A stretch of DNA of 64,000 nucleotides, taken from an uncultured Bacteroidales bacterium (GTDB lineage Bacteria > Bacteroidota > Bacteroidia > Bacteroidales > UBA932). The notes beneath the pieces are model-generated. The model saw only the letters and a list, made by a program, of their open reading frames with translations. It did no database searches and was not told where the DNA came from. Where the stretch lies: assembly GCA_946406275.1 (NCBI GenBank), contig CAMJJZ010000001.1:1-64000 (forward strand). The letters run 5' to 3'. Position 1 is the stretch's first letter. Every line of letters starts with the position of its first letter. Shown piece by piece: positions 7,685 to 16,977 of the stretch. Position numbers and translations under genes: made by a program.

Positions 7685-9565
7685 TTACCTTTCGTTGGCG
7701 GGAATACCGCTGACGTTGGTTTCGTCCATAGGGATCTGATACTGGATGTAAGGATAGGTATAGGGAATTACCTCAGCCTTGGCAAAGCTGGGATAGTTGC
7801 GGTCAATATCTATCTTGTTACGCAGGAGATCGTGAAGACGGAGACCTTCGTAGTAGAATTCCATACGACGCTCGTCCAGGACTGCCTCCAGGGCGGTGGG
7901 ATAACCACGTCCCGCAAGGTTGGCTGCACTCATCTGGGCGGTTCCGGTGAGGCCGGCACGGGTGCGGATTGCATTTACATCTGCCAGGGCTTTCTCAGTT
8001 TCTCCCTTATGAGCATAAGCTTCTGCACGGTTAAGTATAACTTCGGCATAGCGTAGCATAATGAACGAGGAAGAGATAGGATAAGTGAGTCTGGTGTCGT
8101 GACTGAACTTTTCGCTGAACCAGCAGAGGAACTGACCGCCGGCACCACGGATGCTGCCGCCGCTACCGTCCCAGATGGCAATGGGGTTGTCATCCTTGTC
8201 CAGGGTGACGCCTGCAGTGGCGGGAATTACGCGGCGCACATAGCAGCGCGTATTCTTGCCGTCGTTGAGGATATAACCAGGGAAATCGTTGCAATACTTG
8301 CTGGCCGTGTTGTCCGGGATGGCCTTGAGGGTCTTTCCATTATAAGGGAAAGAATAGGTGCCGTCTCCATTATCGGTTACGCATGAGGTTATTGTGCCAA
8401 CCTCGTAAATGGGTTTACCGTTCTTGTCAACCGCATCGTTACCTCCTTCATCTTTTGCGCGGACGAAAGTGATGTTAGGATAGGCAATGACAGGCTTGAG
8501 GGCGCCGTCTTCCAACTCTGCCCAGTAAATAAGCAGGCCGGGTTTGGAAGCGTGCAGGCGGATGATGTCCGTATAACGTTTGTCTTTGCCGGGGAAGCGC
8601 TCGAACAGGTCCTGGAGAGGGTCGGCTACGTAGAGCTCGCCCCAACCAGTGTTCTGGGTGCCGTCGGGGGAGTCATACATACTGGCCAGGTTGCCCTTGG
8701 GCGGCATTCTTGCAATGTCGTTGTCGGTGATATCAACGCACCAGATAACCTCCTTGTTAGAGGGAGCTGTAGAATAAAGGGTGGTTAATTCGTTTTCCAG
8801 ATGGCTGCCGGGATTGTCCCCAAGGATGGCGGAACACTGCTCTATGCAAGCATCCCAATCACCTTTATATAAATAGAGACGGCCAAGGAGGGCGTGTGCA
8901 GCTTCTTTGCTGGCGTAACCGTTGTCTCCTTTGTTCCTCCTGTTTGCCGGATCCATAAGGCGGATGGCTTCCTTGAGGTCGTCCTCTATGTACTGATAGC
9001 ACTCTGCCACCGTGGAACGCTTGGTTTCCGAATAGTCGGTTCCCATGCGCATAACCACACCGGGGCTGGCGCCGTCGTCAAAGCTATAAGGCTTGGCAAA
9101 GAGGGTACAAAGGGTGAAGTGGAAGAAAGCGCGGAGGAAGTAGTTCTCTCCCTTAAGTTGTTTACTTTGAGGGGTGTCCTCAGTGAGGCCGCTGATATTT
9201 GAGTTAGCAGCGTAAAGCATCTTATAGCAGATGAACCACATGAAGGAGTTATTGGCGTCGTTGGCAGCGTCAATATACTGGGCCGCTTTCCAGAACGGGT
9301 CCGTACTGGTGTTGGAGTAGCAGATATTGTCCGCTTTCAGCTCATTCAGCAGGAAATACTGACGGACGAAGGAGTTGTTCTGGCTATTCTGATAAGTGGA
9401 CATTTCCTTCATCATGGCATAGATGCCATCCGTTGTGTAAACAGCAGCGGCAGGGTTGGTGGCGAGAGCTGCACCGGACAGGGCATCGGACTCCACCAAG
9501 TCAAGATTGATACATCCCGTAAGGAGAAGGGGAAGGAATATAATCGTTGAAAGTATCTTTTTCAT
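7685..9565 (-). CDS. SusD/RagB family outer-membrane lipoprotein
   Basis: A surface glycan-binding lipoprotein that forms the lid of the SusC-type transporter encoded immediately upstream (gap 12 bases). The 626 residues begin with an SPII signal ending LTGC. The N-terminal part has the TPR-like helices of the family (for example FLRAFFHFTLCTLFAKPYS). The C-terminal part has the hallmark LRYAEVILNRAEAYAHKGE and RTRAGLTG, followed by LDERRMEFYYEGLRLHDLLR. These C-terminal motifs are shared closely with the SusD proteins at 37602-39350 and 42402-44108, so the three belong to one subtype. The ligand cannot be read from sequence. A terminator follows the gene. Confidence 0.95.
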   Translation of the reverse strand: MKKILSTIIFLPLLLTGCINLDLVESDALSGAALATNPAAAVYTTDGIYAMMKEMSTYQNSQNNSFVRQYFLLNELKADNICYSNTSTDPFWKAAQYIDAANDANNSFMWFICYKMLYAANSNISGLTEDTPQSKQLKGENYFLRAFFHFTLCTLFAKPYSFDDGASPGVVMRMGTDYSETKRSTVAECYQYIEDDLKEAIRLMDPANRRNKGDNGYASKEAAHALLGRLYLYKGDWDACIEQCSAILGDNPGSHLENELTTLYSTAPSNKEVIWCVDITDNDIARMPPKGNLASMYDSPDGTQNTGWGELYVADPLQDLFERFPGKDKRYTDIIRLHASKPGLLIYWAELEDGALKPVIAYPNITFVRAKDEGGNDAVDKNGKPIYEVGTITSCVTDNGDGTYSFPYNGKTLKAIPDNTASKYCNDFPGYILNDGKNTRCYVRRVIPATAGVTLDKDDNPIAIWDGSGGSIRGAGGQFLCWFSEKFSHDTRLTYPISSSFIMLRYAEVILNRAEAYAHKGETEKALADVNAIRTRAGLTGTAQMSAANLAGRGYPTALEAVLDERRMEFYYEGLRLHDLLRNKIDIDRNYPSFAKAEVIPYTYPYIQYQIPMDETNVSGIPANER

Positions 9566-9577
9566 GGCTTCAGCGTA

Positions 9578-12500
9578 TTAGAATTTAAAGTCGATACCGA
9601 AGACGAAGGATCTGGGCACGGGATAATTGTCATTGAACAGACCGGCAAGTGACCATGAAGTGCCTTCCAGGCGTACCTCAGGGTCTGCTCCGGAGAACTT
9701 GGTGAAGGTATAGACGTTGTCTGCCGTGAAGTAGATACGGCCACCTTTCACATAGTCCCACAGGATGGGCTTGTCAATGTTGTAAGCAAGAGTGATGTTC
9801 TTGATGCGGAGGAAACTGCCGTCTTCAAGGTAACGGGTGGATATTCCGTTACTGGACTTTTTGTTAGCTCCCTTTGGATTGGGGTGGGTAGCGATTTCCC
9901 ATGTGCTTTCGTCCTCAGGATCCCAGCGAACCCAACCAAGTCCGTTCTTGAGACTCATCATATTGTAGTCCGTATAGGCGTCATCGGCGTCGATTGTATT
10001 ACGGGCCATGTTGTAAATCTTGTTGCCTACCACAAAGTGGAAGTTGGTTCCCAGGCTCCAGTTCTTCCATTTAAGGTTGGAAGTGATACCGCCGGTGAAC
10101 GCAGGAGTTGCAGAGCCTACCATACGGTAATCTGCCTTGCTGTAATTGTTGGTGGTTTCCCTGTTGCCGGTATAGACGGGCCAGGCGGTTACCTCAGTGC
10201 TCTTTTCGGTAGTGGGGTTTCCACGGTCGTCCAGCACATAGTAGAGCGGGAAGCCGTCTTCGTCCTCTTCCTTTTCGTATGACCACCACTGAGGCTCACC
10301 ATTTTCCGGATTAACGCCAGCCCATTCAGGCATGTACCAGGTGTAAATGTCGTAGCCCTGGGCAACTATCTGCTCTACGGCAGGGGTGCCGGTGCTGCGG
10401 AAGAATGCGCCATTGGGCAGATACTTGACGGTGTTGCGGTTGAAACCAATGTTGAGGCCGATGTTCAGCCTGAGGTCCTTGGTCTTGATGATGTCATCGT
10501 CTACGGCAAGCTCGATACCCTTATTGTTGATGGTACCAATGTTGGCGGTATAGCTGGAGAAGCCGGAAGAAAGGGCCTGAGGCACGTCAAGCAGAAGGTT
10601 CTTATTGTCCGTGTTGTAAAGGTCCAGGGAGAAGTTCACACGGTCAAACATGCGGGCTTCCAGACCCAGGCTGGCCATGTGGGCTGACTCCCAGCCAAGA
10701 TAATCGTTAGCCATTCTCTCTGCCACGGCAACCACTTTGTCGTTATAGGTTAGGCCGGTAGAGTAGGCGTCCTGATAGAGGAAAGGTGAAATGTCAGAGT
10801 TACCTGTTACACCGTATCCCACGCGTAGTTTGAGGAGATCGAACCAAGGCATGTTGCTCATGAAGTCTTCCTTGCTGATGATCCATGCTGCGGATACGCC
10901 GGGGAAGAAACCACCGCGGGCCTTGGGGGCGAACTTGTAGGTGCGGTCGTAACGGAGGGAGGCAGTGGCTATGTACTTCTCAAGATATGAATACTGTGCC
11001 TGTGCAAGCACTGCCCATGCGGCGGAGTGGTAATCGTTACCAGAAACTCCTGTAGGAATAGCACTGTTGAGGGCCTGCATACCGGTAAGCATATTACCGC
11101 CGGATGCGCCGATGCTCTGGGTAAAGCCCCAGCCGACTTCGTATCCCACGATACCGTTGATGGAGTGGGCGTCAACGTTCTTGTGGTACTTGAGCAGTTC
11201 CGTGAGGCCTACGCTCCAGCTGCTTCCGCTGCTCTGGGACAGGGAGCCGATGTCCTTGACACCGGTAATGTTGGTGCGGCTGTCCAGATAAGTCTTGCTG
11301 TTCCAGTTGGAGGAAGCCAGGCGGTTGTTGCTGGTGAAAGTGAGGTTGTCGTTGATGTTCCAGACCAGCTGGACATCGGCTACGATGTCTTCGCTCCAGC
11401 TCTGGGCGCTGTTGTAAAGCAGGGTGTGGAAGGGGTTGTACTGCTCTTTTCCATACCATACCTTACCGGCTGCTTCGGGCATGCCGATGGGGATGGGGTT
11501 GCCATCTTCGTCATACGGGTTGTCCCAAGGCATTCCGTTGTATGCGGTTGCGATATCCTTCCAGTCTGTGTATGAAGTGCTGTGACTGCGGTTATAGCCC
11601 AGGCGGGTATTCAGCGTGACCTTTTCTCCGATAGGTGCGGAGAGGTTAACACGGGCGGAGTTGCGGTCGAAGGCTGTGCCAATCATGGAACCCTGCTCGT
11701 CGTAATGGTCTAAACTGGCAAAGTAGTTAACGCGTCCGGAAATGCCGGCGATGGAAGCGTAGTAGTCCTGAACGACTGCTTTCTTGAAGATGCTTCCGTA
11801 CCAGTCGAAATCCTTTTCAAGAAGGCTTTCAGGGCGCTGGCTCTTGAACTGGGACTTGCCCATTATCATACGCTGGGTCTCATAAAGCTCCTCGCTGTCC
11901 ATGGGGTGGAAACGTCCGGTAAGAGCCTGTTTGATACCTGCGCTGGCCTTGAAGTTCACTTCCGTGCGGCTGCGGTCCTTACCCTGCTTGGTGGTGACCA
12001 CAATGACGCCGCCTGCTGCGGAAGCACCGTACAGAGCGGTTGCGGAAGCGTCCTTAAGGATGGTGACGGTTTCTACATCGTTGGGGTTGAAGGTGCCGCC
12101 GGCGATGCCGTCCACAACATAAAGGGGATCTGCGCTTGCAGATATTGAACCGGTACCGCGGATACGGATTTGGGCTGCTTCACCGGGCTGTCCGCTGGCG
12201 TTCATAACCACAACGCCGGCGGCCTTACCTTGGATCATGTTACCAAGGTCAGGGGTGGAGTTGTCCACGAGTTCCTCACTGCGGAGTGAAACTACGGAGC
12301 TGGAGAGTTCGTTCTTTTTCTGGGAGGTGTAACCCATGACCACGACCTCGTCCAGGAAATTGGTGTCTTCGCTCATGACGACATCAATGACACTCCTGCC
12401 GTTTACCTTTTCAACCACGTCTGAGTAGCCCAGGAGGCTGAAGGTGATGGTGGCGTCTTTTCCGGCCTTGACGGCATAAGCACCGTCCAGGTCCGTGACT

Positions 12501-12646
12501 GCGCCACCTCCGGTGGAGACAATCACTCCTACGCCGATCAGGGGCTCACCCGTGGCGGCGTCTTTTACCGAGCCGGTGACGGTGCCCTGAGCAAAGGCGG
12601 CCACCGTTACGAGGCTCAGAAGGATGATGGAAAACAGTTTTTTCAT
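9578..12646 (-). CDS. SusC/RagA TonB-dependent transporter
   Basis: A 1022-residue outer-membrane importer of glycan fragments, driven by TonB. After a Sec signal (1-20) comes a carboxypeptidase-regulatory-like domain (about 22-95), the TonB-box-like DEVVVMGY (99-106), the plug (about 115-225, with RIRGTGSISASADPLYVVDG) and the beta-barrel ending in an aromatic residue (FGIDFKF). No STN domain is present, so signalling to an ECF anti-sigma factor is not expected. The late segment LGWVRWDPEDEST is shared with the SusC proteins at 34549 and 44113. It is followed by its SusD partner after 12 bases, and its upstream region is shared with the divergent gene at 12753. Confidence 0.96.
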   Translation of the reverse strand: MKKLFSIILLSLVTVAAFAQGTVTGSVKDAATGEPLIGVGVIVSTGGGAVTDLDGAYAVKAGKDATITFSLLGYSDVVEKVNGRSVIDVVMSEDTNFLDEVVVMGYTSQKKNELSSSVVSLRSEELVDNSTPDLGNMIQGKAAGVVVMNASGQPGEAAQIRIRGTGSISASADPLYVVDGIAGGTFNPNDVETVTILKDASATALYGASAAGGVIVVTTKQGKDRSRTEVNFKASAGIKQALTGRFHPMDSEELYETQRMIMGKSQFKSQRPESLLEKDFDWYGSIFKKAVVQDYYASIAGISGRVNYFASLDHYDEQGSMIGTAFDRNSARVNLSAPIGEKVTLNTRLGYNRSHSTSYTDWKDIATAYNGMPWDNPYDEDGNPIPIGMPEAAGKVWYGKEQYNPFHTLLYNSAQSWSEDIVADVQLVWNINDNLTFTSNNRLASSNWNSKTYLDSRTNITGVKDIGSLSQSSGSSWSVGLTELLKYHKNVDAHSINGIVGYEVGWGFTQSIGASGGNMLTGMQALNSAIPTGVSGNDYHSAAWAVLAQAQYSYLEKYIATASLRYDRTYKFAPKARGGFFPGVSAAWIISKEDFMSNMPWFDLLKLRVGYGVTGNSDISPFLYQDAYSTGLTYNDKVVAVAERMANDYLGWESAHMASLGLEARMFDRVNFSLDLYNTDNKNLLLDVPQALSSGFSSYTANIGTINNKGIELAVDDDIIKTKDLRLNIGLNIGFNRNTVKYLPNGAFFRSTGTPAVEQIVAQGYDIYTWYMPEWAGVNPENGEPQWWSYEKEEDEDGFPLYYVLDDRGNPTTEKSTEVTAWPVYTGNRETTNNYSKADYRMVGSATPAFTGGITSNLKWKNWSLGTNFHFVVGNKIYNMARNTIDADDAYTDYNMMSLKNGLGWVRWDPEDESTWEIATHPNPKGANKKSSNGISTRYLEDGSFLRIKNITLAYNIDKPILWDYVKGGRIYFTADNVYTFTKFSGADPEVRLEGTSWSLAGLFNDNYPVPRSFVFGIDFKF

Positions 12647-12708
12647 TGTATTTAAAGTTGGTTAGTTGGATAATTTGCGGTATTGAAACAAATCGAAATG
12701 CAAGATAA

Positions 12709-12729
12709 CAAAAATATTTGTTATTTTTG
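12709..12729. promoter_or_regulatory. Back-to-back -7 boxes for divergent transcription
   Basis: CAAAAATA (12709-12716; minus strand TATTTTTG) and TATTTTTG (12722-12729) form an inverted repeat with a 5-base spacer. Each half is an exact TAnnTTTG box, one facing susC (start codon at 12646) and one facing the gene at 12753. Predicted starts are near 12705 and 12733. No good -33 element is seen for either. Confidence 0.5.
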
Positions 12730-12752
12730 CTAAAGTTTGTGTCGAAAGTGTT

Positions 12753-14048
12753 ATGAAACGTTTCATTTTGTGTCTTTTACCGTTTTTTTTCGCCGCCTGC
12801 GCCTGTACGGATAATTCCAAGAATCAGGAGGACCCCGTTCTGGACGAGTCGGATTTTGAGGACTATTCTTCTATGCAGGTGAGCTCGGAGATTACGGATG
12901 TACAGCCAATGACCGGCATTGTCTTATGGTCGGACTCCAGTGCTGCAAGCAAGGATTGGGTCACCATGGAGTTTGCGTATATGTTGTACAACGACGTTTG
13001 CAAGGAAAAGGACGTATTTGACTGGACCCCCATGGAGAATCTCCTGAACAAGGCCAAGTCCCGCGGGCATCAGGTGGTGGTCCGTTTCAGGTATACATAT
13101 CCTGGAAAGAGTTGTTCCGCTCCTGACTATATCAAGGAGCTTGACGATTATGAGGTAAAATGGGCGAAGAGTGAAGGTCGCAACACGGAATTCCCAGACT
13201 GGCGTTGTAAGGAGCTTCAGCGTTTTCATATGGAATTCCATAAGAGGTTTGCAGAAAAGTACGACAACGATCCCCGCCTTGCTTTCCTGGAAACCGGTTT
13301 CGGGCTCTGGGCAGAGTATCATATCTACGACGGCCTGTTCATTATGGGCCAGACTTTCCCCTCCATGGACTTTCAGTCTGAATTCCTTACTGCCATGGAT
13401 GGCTGGTTCAAAAACACCCCCTGGTGCATCTCCATAGACGCCGCGGACTCCAAGTACGGTCCCTTCCACAAGGATCCAAATCTGCTGAACCTTGGCTTCG
13501 GAAATTTTGACGATTCCTTCATGTGTGAGGACCATGACGGCTATAACTACCAGAGCTGGGCTTTCTTTGGCAAGGACCGTTACAAGAGGGCGCCGCTTGG
13601 CGGAGAGTTCAGTTATTATGAATCCTATGACCAGAAGCACTGCCTGGACAAGGCCGGAATGTACGGCCGCAAGTTTGAGGACGAGGTGGCCAAGTTCCAC
13701 ATGACATTCATCATAGGCAACGACCAGCCCGGCAAACAGACGGATGCCCGCATCAAAGAGGCGTGCATGTCAATGGGTTACCGCTTCCAGGTGGATGGTT
13801 TCCGCATGAAGCCCGGAACCGGCGCAGCAGTTAAGATTTCCAACGTTGGAGTGGCTCCCATCTACCGAGACGCCTATGTGGCCGTTGGTGGAAAGAGGGG
13901 GGAGTATTCCCTGAAGAATCTCATGCCGGGTGAATCCCGCTGGATAAAAATAGACTCTCCCGAAATCTCGGAAGAGTCAAAGATTACAATCGAGTGCGAC
14001 CACCTGGTCTCCGGTCAGAAGATCCAGTTCCAGGCGGACCTCAAGTAG
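12753..14048 (+). CDS. Divergent DUF4832-like lipoprotein, putative glycosidase
   Basis: A 431-residue lipoprotein with an SPII signal ending FAAC or ACAC (Cys17-19). It aligns by motif with the DUF4874/DUF4832 proteins elsewhere in the window but is more distant. RFRYTYPG (111-118) corresponds to their VLRFCY. LETGFGLWAEYH (179-190) corresponds to QAGFVGVWGEW, and PLGGEFSYYE (281-290) to the GGETC segment. Thus Glu188 and Glu285 occupy the two conserved glutamate positions. A C-terminal beta-sandwich-like part follows (from about 350). A TIM-barrel glycosidase is my inference; the substrate is unknown. It is transcribed divergently from the susC operon, converges on the transporter gene (2-base gap), and contains a terminator-like hairpin near its end. 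Confidence 0.7.
   Translation: MKRFILCLLPFFFAACACTDNSKNQEDPVLDESDFEDYSSMQVSSEITDVQPMTGIVLWSDSSAASKDWVTMEFAYMLYNDVCKEKDVFDWTPMENLLNKAKSRGHQVVVRFRYTYPGKSCSAPDYIKELDDYEVKWAKSEGRNTEFPDWRCKELQRFHMEFHKRFAEKYDNDPRLAFLETGFGLWAEYHIYDGLFIMGQTFPSMDFQSEFLTAMDGWFKNTPWCISIDAADSKYGPFHKDPNLLNLGFGNFDDSFMCEDHDGYNYQSWAFFGKDRYKRAPLGGEFSYYESYDQKHCLDKAGMYGRKFEDEVAKFHMTFIIGNDQPGKQTDARIKEACMSMGYRFQVDGFRMKPGTGAAVKISNVGVAPIYRDAYVAVGGKRGEYSLKNLMPGESRWIKIDSPEISEESKITIECDHLVSGQKIQFQADLK
13953..13978. other. Terminator-like hairpin inside a coding region
   Basis: GACTCTCCCG...CGGAAGAGTC can fold as a stem; it encodes DSPEISEES near the end of the protein. The same two arms form the terminator at 7624-7662, with only three bases of the centre differing. 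Here the T-tract is missing (AAAGATT follows), so strong termination is unlikely. Confidence 0.6.
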
Positions 14049-14050
14049 GG

Positions 14051-14974
14051 CTATTCTCTTGAGAAAATAAGGACGCAGCTTATTGCGGCAACCATTCCGC
14101 ACACCTGCCAGATGGTGGGGAGTGCGTTCATGTGTGCGATGAGCAACAGGACGATTGACAGCAGGCAGCAGATAACCGGTGAACAGGCATCGGCCATGGG
14201 GGCTATCACCATAGCCTTGCCGTAGCGGTTTGCGTATACCAGAGTGAACGCGCCCACTGCGTTGAGGATCTGGACGAAGAAAACCTTTGTGGGAACGGCC
14301 CAACCATATGCGGTGAGCTCCGCCGGGGATTTCAGAAGGAAAGCCACGGGAATCAGCACCACTGCCGCAATTGCCATATACACAAAGACGCTCTCCGCAT
14401 CCGGAGTGTGGTTGTTGGCGAGCTTCATCACAAAGGCCTGGATGCCCCAGCAGATGAAAACCACTGCTGCCAGCAGAATCCAGATCCATCCGTGGGCGCT
14501 GCCCTCGGTGTCACTGGGGATTGCAAAGCAGATAATTGCCACAAATGCCAGTACGATACCCATGATGCCCAGTTTTGACACCTTCTCCTTGAGGATGGTG
14601 GCCGAAAGGAGCACCGTGACGATTGGTGCCACGGAAATCATTGGCATAACAAGGTATGAAGGAGCATACTTGAGGGCAAGGAAAAGGACCAGCTGTCCGC
14701 CGGCGCCAAGAAGACCCACGCCCATGCTCAGGGCAACGGTCTTGGGCCTCACGTCCAGTTTGAACTTGATATTGGCCAGTGCAAACAGAGCGCAGGGTAT
14801 CATGGAAATAGCCCATATCACATAGACCATTTCAGATGAAAAATCCTTGGGAATACCCAGATACAGCTCTCCCAGGGTAGGATCGGAGAACGTCATCCAT
14901 ACGCCCCACGTTACCATTGTAATAATGGCGTAGAGCAACCAGTTATGTTTTTTCTCTTTCATATTACTTGACAA
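14051..14974 (-). CDS. DMT superfamily (EamA-type) transporter
   Basis: 307 residues with about ten predicted membrane helices arranged as two similar halves, typical of EamA/DMT exporters and sugar or metabolite permeases. The first helix is WLLYAIITMVTWGVWMTF; the half-repeat boundary falls near residue 150 (DTEGSAHGWIWILLAAVVFICWG). The substrate cannot be told from sequence; in this setting a monosaccharide or amino sugar released by the neighbouring enzymes is plausible. Its start overlaps the end of the alkaline phosphatase gene by 11 bases, so the two are co-transcribed and probably coupled. That makes import or export of a dephosphorylated product a reasonable guess. Confidence 0.85.
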   Translation of the reverse strand: MSSNMKEKKHNWLLYAIITMVTWGVWMTFSDPTLGELYLGIPKDFSSEMVYVIWAISMIPCALFALANIKFKLDVRPKTVALSMGVGLLGAGGQLVLFLALKYAPSYLVMPMISVAPIVTVLLSATILKEKVSKLGIMGIVLAFVAIICFAIPSDTEGSAHGWIWILLAAVVFICWGIQAFVMKLANNHTPDAESVFVYMAIAAVVLIPVAFLLKSPAELTAYGWAVPTKVFFVQILNAVGAFTLVYANRYGKAMVIAPMADACSPVICCLLSIVLLLIAHMNALPTIWQVCGMVAAISCVLIFSRE

Positions 14975-16094
14975 ATGATGCTATAAGTTGTCCCCATTCT
15001 GCGTTTTCGCGGATGCCGGTGAACTTGTCTGACCCCGGGCCCCAGGCATATACGGGAACGGCTATGCCATTGTGGCTTTCGTTGGCGAAGTTTACTCCAA
15101 TGCGGCCTTCTTCCAGATTGCCGTCCAGAAGCGTGAGTGCGCCGGTGTTGTGGTCTGCGGTTACAACCACCAGGGTGTGACCGTCTTTGGCTGCCCATTC
15201 TAGCACGTCGCCTATGGTGCGGTCAAAGTCAAGGAGCTCTTCCATGGCTTTCTCTATGTTGTTTCCGTGCAGCCAGTCGTCTATGCAGGAGCCTTCAAGC
15301 ATCATTACGAAGCCTTTGTCTCCGCTTTCCTTTGACAGGATGTCAAGGCCGCGGCTCACGGTGTGGCGGTAAAGGTCTCCGCGCTCCATGGCAACGGGAA
15401 GGTTGTCCGGAGAAAGGATACCGATTACGGGGAGGGGAGCGCTCATGAGCTCGTCTTCCGTAAGGGCTACGTTGTAGCCGGCTGCCGCCATCTCCTTAAT
15501 GATATTGCGGCCGTCGGTGCGTTTTACGTCAGTAAACCAGTCCGTGCCGCCGCCGGCAAGGTAGTCCACTCCGCATTCAACGTAGTCTGCAATGAGGTCT
15601 TCCTGGTTGTAGCGGTACTCGTTGTGGCAGGCGAAGTCGCAGGGGGTGGCATCGGCAAAATGGCAAGTGACGGCAATGCCGGTCTTCTTTCCAAGCTGCT
15701 GTGCCTTAACAAGGACAGACGCGAGGTCTGTGCTGTCCTTTGCCGTTCCAACATGGCTGTAGGCGGTTTTTACACCTGCGGCCAGGGCGGTTCCGCCGGC
15801 ACCTGAATCCGTAATGAGTTCATTGGTGCAGTAAGTACGGGAGAGGCCGATGTAGGGGAAGTTGTCGAAGTTGAGTTTTCCCTTGTTGAGCACCCATGCG
15901 CAACTAACTTGCTCCAGACCCATGCCGTCGCCTATCATGATGATGACGTTCTTCACCTCGTTGGTCACAGGAGGCATCTGAACGTTCACTATGTCATAGG
16001 TGTGGGGAGTGGTGTAGTACTGCAGCTGGACTTCCTTTTCCTTGCAGGAGAAGAGAAGGAGTGCTGCGGCTGTGATAATCAGCGTTTTTTTCAT
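14964..16094 (-). CDS. Alkaline phosphatase, lipoprotein
   Basis: A 376-residue phosphomonoesterase of the alkaline phosphatase superfamily with an SPII signal ending FSC (Cys17), so periplasmic or surface-exposed. Metal and nucleophile motifs are intact: IGDGMG (Asp56), TDSGAGGTALAAG with nucleophile Ser97, CHFADATPCD, EGSCIDDWLHGNN, and TADHNTGAL near the end (the common form is TADHETG). It is shorter than E. coli PhoA, as is usual for this Bacteroidetes group. It has its own promoter box at 16122-16129, directly after the upstream terminator, and leads into the DMT transporter gene. It may free phosphate from phosphorylated sugars. Confidence 0.92.
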   Translation of the reverse strand: MKKTLIITAAALLLFSCKEKEVQLQYYTTPHTYDIVNVQMPPVTNEVKNVIIMIGDGMGLEQVSCAWVLNKGKLNFDNFPYIGLSRTYCTNELITDSGAGGTALAAGVKTAYSHVGTAKDSTDLASVLVKAQQLGKKTGIAVTCHFADATPCDFACHNEYRYNQEDLIADYVECGVDYLAGGGTDWFTDVKRTDGRNIIKEMAAAGYNVALTEDELMSAPLPVIGILSPDNLPVAMERGDLYRHTVSRGLDILSKESGDKGFVMMLEGSCIDDWLHGNNIEKAMEELLDFDRTIGDVLEWAAKDGHTLVVVTADHNTGALTLLDGNLEEGRIGVNFANESHNGIAVPVYAWGPGSDKFTGIRENAEWGQLIASFVK

Positions 16095-16115
16095 GGTTTA
16101 TTAGTGTTTCGCTAC

Positions 16116-16168
16116 GCAGTACAAAAATAATAAAAAATCCTGGTGGAGCAATCCGCTCCGCCAGGATT
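16116..16168 (-). terminator. Strong terminator whose T-tract carries the next -7 box
   Basis: Arms 16136-16149 and 16155-16168 pair over 14 bases with one G-T, loop AATCC. On the minus strand this is followed by a T-rich tract, ending the CBM9-like operon. Within the tract, TATTTTTG (complement of 16122-16129) is an exact TAnnTTTG box for the alkaline phosphatase gene, whose ATG lies about 24 bases beyond the predicted start. Confidence 0.85.
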
Positions 16169-16191
16169 TAGTTTCGAGTATTTTCGTTTGC

Positions 16192-16959
16192 TTACTGAAG
16201 CTCAACTGCCATCATGGGGCAAAGGGCGCCTTCGTCTCCCTGAGGGAGGAGGCCGTTATCTACCCAGGACTCGCCTTCGTAAAGGAGGATACCAACAGTG
16301 ATCTTCTTGACCATGCCTTCGAACACGGCACGCTCAACAGCAACCTCAACCTTTGCGATACCGTTCTCCACTACGCCTGCGCTGGTGGCGAAGCCTGATT
16401 CCTCAGTACGTTCCTGGTAAGGAGCGTCGATGTCGTCGGATTCATCGGGATCGTCCCAACCGTCAGCGCCGTCCGGGCCGATGAACTTGTACAGAGCCAT
16501 GTCGGCCATATCCTTGACAGCGGTAGCGCTGGCCAGGAAACCGGCTTCACTCTCAATAAGATACTCCCAACCTGCATCTTCCCAGAGGTAGGTGCTTGCG
16601 CCGGTTTCGTCTTTACCGTCGGTGTTGAGGAAGAAATCAAACGGAGACATTGCCTGACCGTCTTCGAGCTCCTGCTCAAAATAAATGTAGAGCTTGTTTT
16701 CGTCCGAGGTAACCTTGAGAGCGAGTACGCTCACCTTTTCAGCACCGTCAGGGAGATAGCATTCAAACACCTTGGGGGCGTCTGCCCAGTCCTTGAACTG
16801 ACCGTCGATGGTGATGAGGGCGTTGTCCTCAACCTCTTCCTCCTGGTTTTCTTTATTCTTATCCTTATCCTTGTTGTCAGGCTTGTTGTTGTCCTGGCAG
16901 GATAAAAGCACGAGGGCAGCCATGAGGCAGGAGCCCAGAACCATGAATACCTTTTTCAT
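16192..16959 (-). CDS. CBM9-like surface lipoprotein
   Basis: 255 residues. The SPII signal ends LLSC (Cys21) and is followed by a charged Asp/Lys/Asn/Glu linker (about 22-48) of the kind that projects surface lipoproteins outward. The remainder resembles CBM9-type beta-sandwich modules: it opens with IDGQFKDWADAPK, followed by KLYIYFEQE and FLNTDGKDETG. A binding role for a sugar polymer or cell-surface component is likely; no catalytic motif is seen. It lies 18 bases after the related gene at 16978 in one operon and is followed by a strong terminator. Members of this group here share the GxFxxW opening. Confidence 0.65.
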   Translation of the reverse strand: MKKVFMVLGSCLMAALVLLSCQDNNKPDNKDKDKNKENQEEEVEDNALITIDGQFKDWADAPKVFECYLPDGAEKVSVLALKVTSDENKLYIYFEQELEDGQAMSPFDFFLNTDGKDETGASTYLWEDAGWEYLIESEAGFLASATAVKDMADMALYKFIGPDGADGWDDPDESDDIDAPYQERTEESGFATSAGVVENGIAKVEVAVERAVFEGMVKKITVGILLYEGESWVDNGLLPQGDEGALCPMMAVELQ

Positions 16960-16977
16960 AATAAGGTAAGTTATAGG

